From: Haloarcula vallismortis ATCC 29715
GTDB taxonomy: Archaea > Halobacteriota > Halobacteria > Halobacteriales > Haloarculaceae
DNA: 64,000 nucleotides
NCBI RefSeq assembly: GCF_000337775.1
Contig: NZ_AOLQ01000038.1
Location: 62,001-126,000, forward strand
Reading direction: 5' to 3'
The notes under the pieces are model-generated. The model was not told the DNA's origin. It saw only the letters and a program-made list of their open reading frames with translations, and did not search any database. Made by a program: the position numbers and the translations under genes. Of the stretch, positions 24,956 to 34,700 are shown one piece after another (the first letter of the stretch is position 1; the number at the start of each line of letters is the position of its first letter).

Positions 24956-25345
24956 TTACTCCAGTTCGTCGACCGCGTCCGCGAGGTCGCCGTCGTTGGC
25001 TTCGAGCGCCTCCCGCGCGGTGTCTTCGTCGACGCCGGCCCGCATGGCGACGAGTTCGACGTCGTCCTCGTCGACACCGGAGTCACTGCTACCCTCGTCG
25101 GCGTCGTCGGCCGCGGTCGAGCCCTCGCCGGAGCCGAGTTCGCGGCTCTCTGGTTCGCCGACGACCTGGTACGTTTTCTGGCCCTGAGCTTCCATCAGCT
25201 GGACCTCCGCGTCGTCGAAGACGAGCTCCTCCTCGGGTGTGCGGATAATTACTTCCTGCGCATCGATGTCCTCCATGTCGATGCCCATCTGTTCCATCAT
25301 CTGCTTCATCTTGCGCGGGTTCATCCCGCCGCCTCCGCCAAACAT
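24956..25345 (-). CDS. nac: Nascent polypeptide-associated complex (NAC) protein
   Basis: A 129-residue archaeal NAC subunit that binds the ribosome near the tunnel exit. The N-terminus [23 protein letters not shown] is typical, the NAC domain follows ([35 protein letters not shown]), then an acidic linker and a C-terminal UBA domain ([33 protein letters not shown]). It is the first gene of the operon with trmI. The ATG at 25345 is preferred over an upstream in-frame ATG at 25426. Confidence 0.93.
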   Translation of the reverse strand: MFGGGGGMNPRKMKQMMEQMGIDMEDIDAQEVIIRTPEEELVFDDAEVQLMEAQGQKTYQVVGEPESRELGSGEGSTAADDADEGSSDSGVDEDDVELVAMRAGVDEDTAREALEANDGDLADAVDELE

Positions 25346-25491
25346 ACGTAGGACTGGCGGGGCAGGGCAGAAAAGCGTAGCGACCCGGACTCGGACCGGG
25401 GTTCGGCGCGGTACGGGGCCATCCATCGGCGGAAACCGGCACGCTCCCGCGGCTTCGTAACGGTTCTAAGGCTCGCCCGTGCAGCCCCGTC

Positions 25492-26438
25492 GTGTCACTG
25501 CTGACCATCTTCGCCACAGCCATCCTCCCGGTCGTCACCGTCGCTGCGGCCGGCTTCGCGCTCGGTCGGGTGAACGGTACGGACCCGGACGCGCTCAACA
25601 CCATCACAGTGTACGTCCTCGCGCCCGCGCTGGTCGTCCACAGTCTGACCACGTCGACGCTGGCCGGCAACACGATTCTGAGCGTCGTCCTCGCCGTCGC
25701 GCTGTTCACCGCGGCCTCCTTATCGCGGAAAGCGTCGGCCGCCTCACGGGGCACTCGGAACCGCTGCTCGGTGCGTTCGTCCTCGTCTCTATCTTCCCGA
25801 ACACCGGGAACTACGGCATTCCGCTGGCGGATTTCGCCTTCGGGCCGACCGGGCGGAGCACGGCCGTCCTCGTGACCGCGCTGCAGGGCGTGCTACTCTA
25901 CACCGTCGGCATCTACATCGCCGCACGTGGTAGCGGTGGCAGTCCGCTTGCGGATATGCGCCGCGTGTTCGGCGTCCCGCTCGTCTACGCCGTCGTCGTG
26001 GCGCTTGCACTCCGATGGCTCGGCGCGGTGCCGCCGACCGATTCGACGGTGATGCAGACACTGGAACTGCTGGGCAACGCCTCGATTCCGGTGATGTTAC
26101 TCATTCTGGGCATCCAGCTGTCGAATGTCGACGGGAACAGCGACTTCCAGTCCGTCGGTATCGCCAGCGGGATGAAGCTCCTGCTGGCTCCAGTGGTCGC
26201 GTTCGCCGCGGTACTCGCGGTCGGGTTCCAGAACCAGACAGTCGCGCGGGTGGTCGTGCTTCTGCTGGCGACCCCGACCGGCGTGACGACCATCATCCTC
26301 GTCGGCGCATTCAGTCACCAGACTACGGACCACTCGCCGAGCGAACTCGTCAGCGCGACGGTGTTCCTGACAACCGTCGTCAGCGCGCTGACGGTGACGG
26401 TTCTCGTGTGGCTGCTGCAGGCCGGACTGATGCTGTGA
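25492..26438 (+). pseudogene. AEC-family (auxin efflux carrier-like) transporter, frameshifted
   Basis: Two frames encode consecutive parts of one AEC transporter. The first (25492 to about 25719) gives LLTIFATAILPVVTVAAAGF through AVALFTAA; the second (25719-26438) continues LIAESVGRLTGHSEPLLG, with the family segment FPNTGNYGIPLADFAFGP, to the stop. Joined, they give about 314 residues, a normal AEC length with about ten helices. The frame changes near 25719, as if one base were missing. It is either an inactivating mutation, a sequencing error or, less likely, a frameshift site. The GTG at 25492 follows TTCTAAG (25464). Confidence 0.8.
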
Positions 26439-26924
26439 CTACTCCTCCCAGTATATCCGTATCTCCTCAGCAGTGATGTCGACAAAGTGATTCGAGCCGT
26501 TTCTGACATCGAACCGGCCGATGTTCCGGTCGATGGTCCGGGTAGGCCCGCCGTCTACCGCGACGGTAATCGCGTATTCGCCGGTTGCACCGATCATTGG
26601 GTCATACTCGACCGACTCACCGGCCGCCAGCGTCGTCGTCTCGTCCAGTACAGTCGCTTCGTCTCTCGTGATAGTAAGCGTGACAGTCTGCTCACCGTCC
26701 GTGCCGTTGTCGACGATAAATAGAATCGGGTCGTCGGGAGCGGGTGTCACTGTCGGTGTGGGCGTGTCCTGTGGTGTACTGGTTACCGCTGTTGTCGACT
26801 GTTCCGGTGGCGTCGTTGTGGCTGTCGGTGAGGTTGAGTCGGTCGTCGACGGGTCATCACCGGGCGAAACACAGCCGGGGATTGGAGAGAGCGCGAGTGT
26901 CGCGAGGAGCGTACGGCGGCGCAT
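26439..26924 (-). CDS. Lipoprotein with Tat-like signal and Thr-rich linker
   Basis: A 161-residue protein with N-terminus MRRRTLLATLALSPIPGC: a twin-arginine-like start and a lipobox ending in Cys18. A Thr/Ser/Pro-rich linker (about 20-65) follows, then a beta-sandwich-like domain (ILFIVDNGTDGEQTVTLTIT ...). It is probably exported and lipid-anchored. Its stop directly abuts the stop of the convergent AEC gene. No known function. Confidence 0.7.
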   Translation of the reverse strand: MRRRTLLATLALSPIPGCVSPGDDPSTTDSTSPTATTTPPEQSTTAVTSTPQDTPTPTVTPAPDDPILFIVDNGTDGEQTVTLTITRDEATVLDETTTLAAGESVEYDPMIGATGEYAITVAVDGGPTRTIDRNIGRFDVRNGSNHFVDITAEEIRIYWEE

Positions 26925-26960
26925 ATCGCTCGTCTCGGAGGGAGCGACAAATGCTTTCTG

Positions 26961-27428
26961 TCAGTCCTCTGCGCCCTGTCGGACCTTCACGGCCATGCCC
27001 GTCTCGAAGTCGTCCATGCCGCTGCCGGGCAGTTCCGCGCGGCCGACGGCGAGCAGATAGCCGTCCTCGTGGACGACAAGGGCTTCGTCGCCCGGGCGGA
27101 GTTCGCTGTCAGCAGACTGGACGAACTTCGCGAAGGCGTTGCGGCCCTCGCGGATGAACGGCTCGCTCTCGTCGCCGACGACCACGCGGTGTCGCGGCCC
27201 GTCGAACGCATCGAGGAGTCTGCTCCCGCCGGCGAGTCCGAGTCGGAAGCGTCCGTCGTCGCCGTACGTGGCGATACGGCCGTCCGCGGTGTGGATCTGG
27301 CGCGGGCGGCCAGAACTAGTGTGTGTTACGTCGAGGGCGTCAGCGCCGGCAAACAGCGCCGTCCCGCCACTGCCGCCGAACTGGTAGTCAGCCGCACGCC
27401 GGAGCCCGCGGAACTCGTCGTCACTCAT
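26961..27428 (-). CDS. PUA-domain protein, archaeal
   Basis: A 155-residue protein with an N-terminal segment (LRRAADYQFGGSGGTALFAG) and a PUA domain at about 75-150: RHRVVVGDESEPFIREGRNAFAKFV, ELRPGDEALVVHEDGYLLAVGRAEL. It resembles the C-terminal RNA-binding part of archaeosine tRNA-guanine transglycosylase and the stand-alone haloarchaeal PUA proteins, so an RNA-modification role is likely. The ATG at 27428 is chosen; the longer in-frame extension upstream is not protein-like. Confidence 0.78.
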   Translation of the reverse strand: MSDDEFRGLRRAADYQFGGSGGTALFAGADALDVTHTSSGRPRQIHTADGRIATYGDDGRFRLGLAGGSRLLDAFDGPRHRVVVGDESEPFIREGRNAFAKFVQSADSELRPGDEALVVHEDGYLLAVGRAELPGSGMDDFETGMAVKVRQGAED

Positions 27429-28009
27429 TGCCCGTGTTCGATGCCGGGTGATAAACCGCCTTTCGGTTCTATCCGTACCACTGTTCGGTACCGTCCGAAA
27501 TGAGATATGTGCCCGACCGTGGCTGCCCGGACCACGGCCGACCGAAATCGTGTGGCGATGTTGAATGCCACTCCCCCCGATCCGCTCCGAATCAACGGTC
27601 CAGTCCGACGACGGACCCGAACCGGAATGCCATTGGTTCGCCCCGTCAATCGCCCCGGCCCGAGTACACGGGGCGCGTGCCTCTGTATCTGCTCTGTGGT
27701 CGGAGGACCGGCTACGATGCCTGGAACTGCAGTGGGTCTCCGTCTCGCGCCTGGCCCGTGACGAGCAGCCGCGAGGTGTCCCGACTATCCTCAGCACGTG
27801 GCAACACGCCGTCTCTGTGACCCAACTGGTTGGGGGCACTACGAGGGGATGTATGTGCTGCTTCAGTTATGCAGGTGGGCATCGGATACCGCTGTCCGGA
27901 CCGGAGCGGTAGCGTGCCTCTAGAACATGGTCATTGCTGACCTGTAACATACTTTTCTCCGTCGATTTTGGGGAAATTTATACCGGATGACTTCCAAGTA
28001 ATGGGTGAT
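27429..28009. other. Long region with no confident gene
   Basis: About 580 bp between the PUA gene and the next promoter. It contains one ORF (27565-27912, listed separately) with moderate GC3 but no recognisable homology, and the TTTATA box at 27977-27982 that serves the gene at 28010. No RNA gene or mobile-element end is visible. It may be decayed coding DNA. Confidence 0.5.
27565..27912 (+). CDS. Possible hypothetical protein
   Basis: A 115-residue ORF beginning MPLPPIRSESTVQSDDGPEP. Third codon positions are GC-rich over its first 90 codons and it contains a plausible soluble stretch (VSALWSEDRLRCLELQWVSVS). No promoter box at the usual distance and no known domain. It may be real or a relic. 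Confidence 0.28.
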   Translation: MPLPPIRSESTVQSDDGPEPECHWFAPSIAPARVHGARASVSALWSEDRLRCLELQWVSVSRLARDEQPRGVPTILSTWQHAVSVTQLVGGTTRGCMCCFSYAGGHRIPLSGPER

Positions 28010-28192
28010 ATGGCTACCGACTCGCGAAAAGTGATTCTGGGCGCTGCGCTGCTGGTAATCAGCACTGTGCTCATCCTTGGTACAGGGGCAATCGACATCG
28101 GCATCCCGGCCGCTGCCGGAGCGCTGGCTGCACTGGGGCTGGCCGCCGGAGCCCTCCTCGTTGGAACGTCAGAAGACGGTCGTCCGGTCTAA
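28010..28192 (+). CDS. Small two-helix membrane protein
   Basis: A 60-residue protein starting MATDSRKVILGAALLVISTV, with two hydrophobic helices and a short polar tail GTSEDGRPV. The TTTATA box at 27977-27982 places the transcript start a few nt before this ATG, so it is preferred over the in-frame ATG at 28001 and the longer form at 27968. Function unknown. Confidence 0.6.
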   Translation: MATDSRKVILGAALLVISTVLILGTGAIDIGIPAAAGALAALGLAAGALLVGTSEDGRPV

Positions 28193-28329
28193 CCGCCGAG
28201 AGACGCTTTTGCTTCGATGATAACCCAGAAACAAAGAGCGGTGAGCCCGCCGAACCACAGGAAGCCGCGAACGGGTATGTCGGCTACGTAGTTAGACCAG
28301 CAGTGGACACAGCGACAGAGCGGCCACAA
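28189..28329 (-). CDS. Candidate microprotein downstream of the NYN gene
   Basis: A 46-residue ORF from a TTG codon, 13 nt after the NYN stop. It has a Cys/His cluster near the start (LCRCVHC), then an aromatic-rich hydrophobic stretch GFLWFGGLTALCFWVII. It overlaps the end of the convergent small membrane gene by 3 nt. Codon choice is moderately coding-like, but there is no ATG or GTG start, so it could be a fragment. Confidence 0.28.
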   Translation of the reverse strand: MWPLCRCVHCWSNYVADIPVRGFLWFGGLTALCFWVIIEAKASLGG

Positions 28330-28342
28330 CCCACTGGGGTGG

Positions 28343-28840
28343 CTACAGAAGGAACCTGTCGGAATCGTCGCTCATGTCGATAAACCCATCAACGGCCGCT
28401 TTGAGGTCTTCGGAGGACGATTCCTCGAAGCCCATCGCTTCGACACGACAGCCTTCGTGCCGGAGGTACCGACACACACGAGCGAAGTCCCCATCACCGG
28501 TACAGAGCACGACCGTGTCGACGTGATTCGCCAGCGAGACCGCGTCGAGGCTCATCCCGACATCCCAATCCGCCTTCTTCGACCCGTCCTGAAACGTCTT
28601 GATGTCCTTGATGCGCGTCTCAAAGCCAATGTCGACGAGTGCTTCGAAAAACGACTCTTCTTCGGGCGAGTCCGCTCGGATGACGTAGGCGATAGCGCGA
28701 GTCAGTTCGCGGCCGTCAACGGCCTCTTCCAGTAGTGCCTCGTAGTCGATGTTCCGCGAGTAGAGACTCCGGGCAGTGTGATAGAGGTTTTGCGCGTCGG
28801 CCAGTACGGCCACGCGCTGTCCCGGCTGGGAAACTGTCAT
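28343..28840 (-). CDS. NYN-domain (LabA/DUF88-like) putative RNase
   Basis: A 165-residue PIN-like NYN domain. Conserved acidic sites are visible: the first Asp in VAVLADAQNLYH, the KKADWDVGMSLDA segment, and VVLCTGDGDFARVCRYLRHEG, followed by VEAMGFEESSSEDLKAAVDGFIDM. Such proteins cleave RNA using a metal held by these Asp residues. A minus-strand CATATTT-like box lies about 28 nt upstream, so it is probably leaderless. Confidence 0.85.
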   Translation of the reverse strand: MTVSQPGQRVAVLADAQNLYHTARSLYSRNIDYEALLEEAVDGRELTRAIAYVIRADSPEEESFFEALVDIGFETRIKDIKTFQDGSKKADWDVGMSLDAVSLANHVDTVVLCTGDGDFARVCRYLRHEGCRVEAMGFEESSSEDLKAAVDGFIDMSDDSDRFLL

Positions 28841-28970
28841 AGCAGGTATTGACTATCGGGCGAAATATGCTTTCGGGATACAACCGTGAAACAGCGGCAT
28901 AATTACAGCTCGACTAACCATTTGTTGTGGATTCGTCAGTTCCAGCAGTGGAGCGATGTATCAATACAGT

Positions 28971-29162
28971 TCAGCCGCCGACAAAGACTAATAAACCGAT
29001 AAACATACACAGTAACCCCAATGCTCGAAAAAATACCATTCCACTATCAGACAACGAACTCTCATTTAGCGCTCCGAAAAACCAGTATCGGGGGGTCGCT
29101 TCAGGCCAAACGAATCCTGTGATCCCAGCTATAAATAATAGAACCCCAGCAATAGCTTTCAT
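28971..29162 (-). CDS. Small membrane protein in an AT-rich stretch
   Basis: A 63-residue protein, MKAIAGVLLFIAGITGFVWP..., with two helices (about 3-19 and 45-62). The surrounding DNA (28.85-29.3 kb) is clearly more AT-rich than its neighbours, and codon use differs, which suggests recent acquisition. The ATG at 29162 is preferred over an in-frame start at 29204. Not recognised. Confidence 0.5.
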   Translation of the reverse strand: MKAIAGVLLFIAGITGFVWPEATPRYWFFGALNESSLSDSGMVFFRALGLLCMFIGLLVFVGG

Positions 29163-29718
29163 ATTGGGCAGTATTCTCCAGTAGCTGATGGTTCTTGGGT
29201 ACACATACCGACTGATTGTTCCAAATAGTCTTCAGATAAATAAAGACCAGTCGCTTCTGCTAACAGGGTACCGCTGGTACATGATACGCTAACGCGTTCG
29301 CTTCTACCGATGGTCCGTTCCTCACTCACGCACCAGGGTTCACCAACGGTGTCCCCAGCACAAACCGAGGACAGCGCCGACGAGTTGCCACATGAGTAAC
29401 AGTCCCCGCAGTTGTTACAGCGATACCCCGATGCGCTACGAAGCCATTCTGCAAGGCGACAGCGAGAACACAAAAGCTAAGTCGGTCACACGCAGTTACT
29501 CGACCATGCGACAACGCCTTCAGTCCGGAACCGCCTCGTGGCTCCCCGGTGAGGGCGTCGTCCGCGCAAAGCGCAAACCAACGTTTTAGTGACTCGTGGC
29601 GGACGTGGCGCCTCCGTCTCGGGTCGGGTCGTTTGACAACCAACAGCCGGCCGTTTCGGCTGGTCACCGCACCGTTTCCGACCGGACAACCCACCCCACA
29701 ACGACACCAGACACAGCA
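29163..29718. other. Gene-poor region upstream of dapA
   Basis: About 550 bp without a confident gene. On the minus strand a weak TTG-started ORF (29159-29473) carries three Cys pairs (CSRC, CNNC, CYSC) and may be a relic zinc ribbon. Near dapA, a TTTTAG element (29583-29588) and a hairpin CAGCCG/CGGCTG (29644-29649, 29657-29662) could belong to a dapA leader of about 105 nt. Confidence 0.4.
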
Positions 29719-30639
29719 ATGACAGCAATCGACTTCCGCGGCGTGTTCCCGGCGATGTGCACGCCGTTCCATCAAGACGGCAGTATCGACTTCCAAACCC
29801 TCCGAGAAGACGCTCAGCGACTCGAATCCGCTGGCGTCGACGGCCTCGTTCCCGTCGGCTCGACCGGAGAATCGGCGACACTCTCACACGACGAACACAT
29901 CGAAGTCGTCGAGGCGGTCATCGACGCGGTCGACGACGTGCCGGTCATCGCCGGCTCGGGCTCGAACAACACGAAGGAGGCACTGGAGCTATCCCAGCGC
30001 TCCGCCGAGGCCGGCGCTGACGCGCTCTTGCTCATCTCGCCGTACTACAACAAGCCCGAACAACAGGGGTTCATCGACCATTACACGACGCTGGCCGACG
30101 CCGTCGACCTGCCGCAAATCGTCTATAACGTCCCCTCGCGGACGGGCCAGAACATCGAGCCAGACACGGCGGTCGAACTCGCTTCGCATCCGAACATCCG
30201 GGCGTACAAGGCTGCAAGCGGCGACATGAACCAGATTTCCGAAATTATCGAACGCACCCGGGACGAGGATTTCGCGGTGCTGTCCGGCGACGACGGCATG
30301 ACGCTGCCGGTGCTGTCGGTCGGCGGCACCGGCTGTATCTCCGTCTCGGCCAACATCGAACCGGAGCGCACCTGCGCGATGGTCGGCGCGGCGCTGTCCG
30401 GTGACTTCGAGCGCGCCCGCCAGATCCACCACGAACTCGGCCCGCTGTTCCGCGCGATGTTCGTCGAGACCAACCCCATCCCGGTCAAGGAGGCCATGCG
30501 AATCCGCGGGTACGGCCCGGCGTACCTCCGCTCGCCGCTGACTCGCCTCTCAGACGAACACCTCGACCACCTGCGTGACGTGCTGGCGGCCCTCGAAACT
30601 GAGGACCTCGAAGACGAGTACGCGGAGGCCGAGCGATGA
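29719..30639 (+). CDS. dapA: 4-hydroxy-tetrahydrodipicolinate synthase
   Basis: A 306-residue TIM-barrel aldolase that condenses pyruvate with aspartate semialdehyde, the first committed step of diaminopimelate/lysine synthesis. Family motifs: GVFPAMCTPFHQDGSIDF, GLVPVGSTGESATLSHDEH, LLISPYYNKPEQQGFIDHY with the catalytic Tyr, IVYNVPSRTGQNI, and the Schiff-base Lys in IRAYKAASGD. The ATG at 29719 is chosen because the family N-terminus starts there. Its stop overlaps the dapB start (ATGA). Confidence 0.95.
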   Translation: MTAIDFRGVFPAMCTPFHQDGSIDFQTLREDAQRLESAGVDGLVPVGSTGESATLSHDEHIEVVEAVIDAVDDVPVIAGSGSNNTKEALELSQRSAEAGADALLLISPYYNKPEQQGFIDHYTTLADAVDLPQIVYNVPSRTGQNIEPDTAVELASHPNIRAYKAASGDMNQISEIIERTRDEDFAVLSGDDGMTLPVLSVGGTGCISVSANIEPERTCAMVGAALSGDFERARQIHHELGPLFRAMFVETNPIPVKEAMRIRGYGPAYLRSPLTRLSDEHLDHLRDVLAALETEDLEDEYAEAER

Positions 30640-31385
30640 CGCGGGTGGCGGTCAACGGCGTCACCGGCCAGATGGGCGGGGCCGTCATCGAGGCCGCCAC
30701 CGACAGCGAGGTCGTGGTCGGCTTCGCGACCAGCGAGACGAGCGCAGTCGACGGCGTTCCAGTCGTCCACCCGGCTGATGCTGCCGAGGCGCTCCGGGAG
30801 TACGACGTGGATGTCGTGGTCGATTTCGCCGTCCCCGAAGGCGCGCTGATCGTCGCCGAGGCCTGCGTTGACGCGGGCGTCCCGATGGTCGTCGGGACCA
30901 CCGGATTCGACGAGGACGGGCTGGCTCGCCTGCAAGACGCCAGTGAGGAGATCCCGCTGTTGAAGGCCACGAATTTCTCGCAGGGGATTCAGGTCCTCCA
31001 GCGCCTCGTAAGCGAAGCGGTCGGCACGCTCGACGACTACGACCTCGAACTCATGGAGACCCACCACAACCGCAAAGTCGACGCCCCGTCGGGCACAGCC
31101 AACAGTATTCTCGACGTAATTCAGGAAGAGCGCGACGTGGAGCCGGTGTACGGTCGGGAGGGACATACACCCCGCAAGGACGACGAAATCGGCGTGCTTG
31201 CCCGACGGGCCGGCGACATTCGCGGGGAGCATGAACTCGTGTTGGCCGGCAACGACGAAGTCCTCTCACTCTCGCATCGGGCCGAGGACCGCGGGGTGTT
31301 CGCCGCCGGCGCACTGGACGCAGCGACGTGGCTCGTCGGACACGACGCCGGCTGGTACGAGTTCGGCGACGTTGTAGACGCGTAA
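30636..31385 (+). CDS. dapB: 4-hydroxy-tetrahydrodipicolinate reductase
   Basis: A 249-residue NAD(P)H-dependent reductase, the second step of the pathway. Visible: the dinucleotide motif VNGVTGQMGGAVIEAA, VVVGTTGFDEDGLARL, LLKATNFSQGIQVLQRLV, and the catalytic region METHHNRKVDAPSGTANSIL. It overlaps dapA by 4 nt, so the two are translated together. Confidence 0.95.
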   Translation: MTRVAVNGVTGQMGGAVIEAATDSEVVVGFATSETSAVDGVPVVHPADAAEALREYDVDVVVDFAVPEGALIVAEACVDAGVPMVVGTTGFDEDGLARLQDASEEIPLLKATNFSQGIQVLQRLVSEAVGTLDDYDLELMETHHNRKVDAPSGTANSILDVIQEERDVEPVYGREGHTPRKDDEIGVLARRAGDIRGEHELVLAGNDEVLSLSHRAEDRGVFAAGALDAATWLVGHDAGWYEFGDVVDA

Positions 31386-31456
31386 TACGGCCTACACTGG
31401 AGTATACATATTCAATGATATTGCCTAGTACACTGCGATAAATATTAGAATCAGCC

Positions 31457-31463
31457 TTATATA
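31457..31463 (+). promoter_or_regulatory. TATA box of the zinc microprotein gene
   Basis: TTATATA begins 29 nt before the ATG at 31486. The flanking 60 bp are AT-rich. Confidence 0.6.
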
Positions 31464-31485
31464 TCGGTCTGCGTGACACTCTTGT

Positions 31486-31617
31486 ATGGCTACGAGCCGA
31501 TCCGTCCGACTGCCAGCGTCCGACTGTCCCCGATGTGCAACCTCGTTTGAAGCGACGGCCCCACAAATCAGTATGTGTCCAGAGTGCGGCTACATTCCCG
31601 GTCACGGGGCCGACTGA
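31486..31617 (+). CDS. CPxC zinc-finger microprotein
   Basis: A 43-residue protein with two zinc knuckles, CPRC (residues 14-17) and CPECGY (31-36), the layout of haloarchaeal zinc-finger microproteins. The short N-terminus MATSRSVRLPASD precedes the first knuckle. Promoter spacing predicts a leaderless transcript. It lies between dapB and the convergent GH97 gene. Probably a regulatory or adaptor protein; the specific role is unknown. Confidence 0.75.
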   Translation: MATSRSVRLPASDCPRCATSFEATAPQISMCPECGYIPGHGAD

Positions 31618-31748
31618 AGCGGTAGTAGCTGCCGCCAAAGCACTGATATCCGGCCGCGACCCGATTCGGTTGCACTACTCGCAGTCGACCGCATCGGAAC
31701 AAAGCTGCGAGCGGTACGGTTACGTGTCGACGGACGACGATACGAGGG

Positions 31749-34700
31749 TTACAGCTGTTCGAACGTCCACTTCTGGTTGTCGCCGCCGACGTAGCTGTAC
31801 TGCTGAACGTTCGCGCCGTCAGTTGTTGCGCCTGCCTCGACATCCAGCGCCTTCCCACTGTGGCGGGCTAGGAGGCGGTAGCTTCCGTCGGCCGTCTCCT
31901 CGATAGCCCATTGCTGGTTCTCGCCGCCGCTGTACTCGTACTGGTGGACGTTCGCGCCATCACCGGTCGCGGCCGACTCGACGTCCAGCGCCTTCCCGCT
32001 GTGGACGGCTTCCAGTTTGTAGTAGCCGGTGCCGAGATCAGTGACGACCCACTGCTGATTCTCGCCGCCGCTGTACTCGTACTGGTGGACGTTCGTGCCG
32101 TCACTGGTCGAGGCGAACTCGACGTCAAGCGCCTTCCCGCTGTTCTCGTTCCGGAGTACGTACGCTTCACCGGAGACGATGTCGTTCGTGTCACTGCCGT
32201 CGGACGGAACGATTCGCATCGCGGTCCCGCCGCTTGCGCCCATCGAAATCGTTACGCTGTCACCCGCAGCCACGTCGTAGTCACTGATGACGACCGCTGT
32301 CGGGTTATTGTCGACATCAGCCTCGGCAGCGTCGGCGTACTCGGTGACGGTCCAGCCGTCGCTCTGACTCGACAGGAAGTCGAGTGGGATGGTTACGTCG
32401 CGGGCGGTTCCGTCGGTCATCGCGCCGAGATACCACTCGCTGCCGCTGCGCTTCGCCGTGACAACGTAGTCCCCGATTTGGCCGTCGACAGCGACCGTCT
32501 CGTCCCAGCTGACAGGAACGTTCTCGATGTAATCGAACTCCGGTTCGGTGTCGTAGTTCTCGGCGGCGGCAACGCTGTCGGTGAAGTCGGTGTAGGCGGC
32601 CGGGAACGGTGCAGCGGCGCCCTGGTCGGTAACGCCGACAGTGTTGACGTTGAAGCCGCCGGCGTCGTTCGGCCCGAGTTTGATAGCGAGCCTGTTCGTG
32701 CCCGCGTCGAGTTGGACTGAAACTGTGTGAATGTCCCAGGTGTCCCAGTACGTGGTGAACGACGGCGTAAGCGTCTGCGCTGTGCCGTTGACGAGGAGAG
32801 TTGCTTCGGGACCCCCGTTGTCCTGAACTGCTGTCGAATTGTCTTCTTGATCGGCGGCGTAGCGCAGGTGGAGGTCGTAGGTTCCGGCACTGGGGACATC
32901 CGTCACAGTGAAACGCACCGCCGCGCCCTCTGGCTCGCGGTTCGGGTCGACCGGAACGTAGTGCGCGCCGAAGGCGTTGCGCCAGCGGTCGGCAGTAATC
33001 ATGCCGTTCAGTGTGCCTGACTGGGCCTGGATGAACTCACCGACGCCGAACGACTCGTCGATATAGGCCTCCATACGGTCGGCAGCCATCTGGATACCGC
33101 CCAGATAGTTCGGGTACATCGCGAGCTGTTTGGCGCGCGTGGTCTGAATCTGGTCGCCTTCGGTGTCGTTGAACGTGATGTCGAAGATGCCGGGCTGGTA
33201 GCTCGTCGGACCGGCCAGCATCCGGGTGAACGGGAGCAGGACGTGGTGGTCCCGGCCGACGTTTGCGCCCAACGAGTCGAAGCCGTCGTACTCCTGGGCC
33301 TTGACGACTTCGCGGGCCGCGACGTTCGGATACGTCCGGATTTCTCCCGTTGGCTTGATACCTTCGTGAATCTCCAGCATCTGCCGGTTGGCGGCCGCCT
33401 GCTGGATGACAAAGCGATGGTGGTTGACGGAGGTCTGGCAGTGCTGGTTGTGCGACGGGGTCGAGCCGTCGCCATCGAAGCCCAGTCCGGGGTCTGAGAC
33501 GTAGCCGTTCTTGATAGAACGGATGCCGGCGTTTTCGTAGCCCGAGAAGATGTTGTCGGTGTTAATTTCGTCCTCGTAGGTGACGATGTTTCCGGCCGTC
33601 TCGTTGTGCATCGTCATCTCAACGGGATTCGATAGGCTTTCGCCGTAGTCAGTGACCGCCTGAACGTCGAAGTCCGGATAGGATTCCTCGACGGCCATCT
33701 CCAACCCAGTACCGTCTCCGGGGTAGGTGTCCCAGCCCTGATTCCATCCCTCGGCCAGAACACTATCGATACCGTGTTCCTCGGCGAATTTCATGTACCG
33801 CTTCATCCGCTCGGTCCGCGCCCCGTGGACGTATTCGGCAGGGTTGTTGCCGTTGTTCTCGATTTCGCTGTCGCTTTTGTACTCCCAGTTCGCGCTGCCT
33901 GCGATCATCGTCCACCAGATACCGGTGTACTTCCGACCGTTTTCCAGCCAGCTGGTATCGACGGTGCCGTCCGAGTTCGTCGGGAACGCACCCTCATCCA
34001 GCGGGTCAGCGAGCAGTGGCACCAACTGCGATTCGACGAGGTCACTGGGCGAAGTCCCAATCTGGACGGTCCGCCACGGCGTGACGTGCGGTGCCGACGC
34101 CGACACCTTGTTTCCGTCCGGGAGCGGGGCCAGGTCGACGGCCATCTCCTTGCTCCCGCTGTCAGACTGGGACGCGAGTGCCATCGACGCGTAGTCGTCG
34201 AGGTTCGACTCGTGAACGCTGAGATACGTGCCGTCACCGGCCGCCATCGTCAGCGGGGTGTGTGCCCCGGCGCGAACAACGTTGTCGTTGGGACGAATCG
34301 TCTTATTCCCGGCCGGAATATCGCTGAGCGCGCTCTCGGTGTACTCCTGCTCGAAGCGGGGATTGACGTACTCGTTTTCAATCCACCAGGCAGTGTAGTC
34401 GCCGCTGAAATTGAACTCCGTCGTCTCGCTGCTAATGGTGAAATCACCGAATTCGTCGTCGAACGCGACGCGGAAGCCGAGGCCGTCGTTGAACACACGC
34501 ACTTCGATGTTCGCCGACCGTCCGGGGCTCGCCGTCTCTTCGAGGCCGACCCGGAGATAACTGTACTCCTCTGAAACCGTTGCGAAATCACCCCATTCCG
34601 GTACCCACGTCTCTGTGGCGGTGCCGGTCTCGCTTCCAGTGACAGTGATATCCGGTCCAGACCCGCTGACGGCTGTGCCAAATGCCGCCTGGTCCACGAA

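Noticed and set aside
26961-27839. 292-residue reading frame for the PUA protein
   Set aside because: The first ~137 residues are Arg/Ser/His-rich and have no domain character; the recognisable protein starts at ATG 27428.
29644-29662. Lysine riboswitch before dapA
   Set aside because: Only one short hairpin is visible; the multi-helix core expected of that riboswitch class is absent.
29326-29796. 156-residue minus-strand frame crossing the dapA start
   Set aside because: Its end overlaps the dapA 5' end on the other strand and its composition is basic and Cys/Arg-rich, unlike haloarchaeal proteins.
31762-32190. CRISPR-like repeat
   Set aside because: The three 141-bp units are in frame and encode ricin repeats of the GH97 protein.
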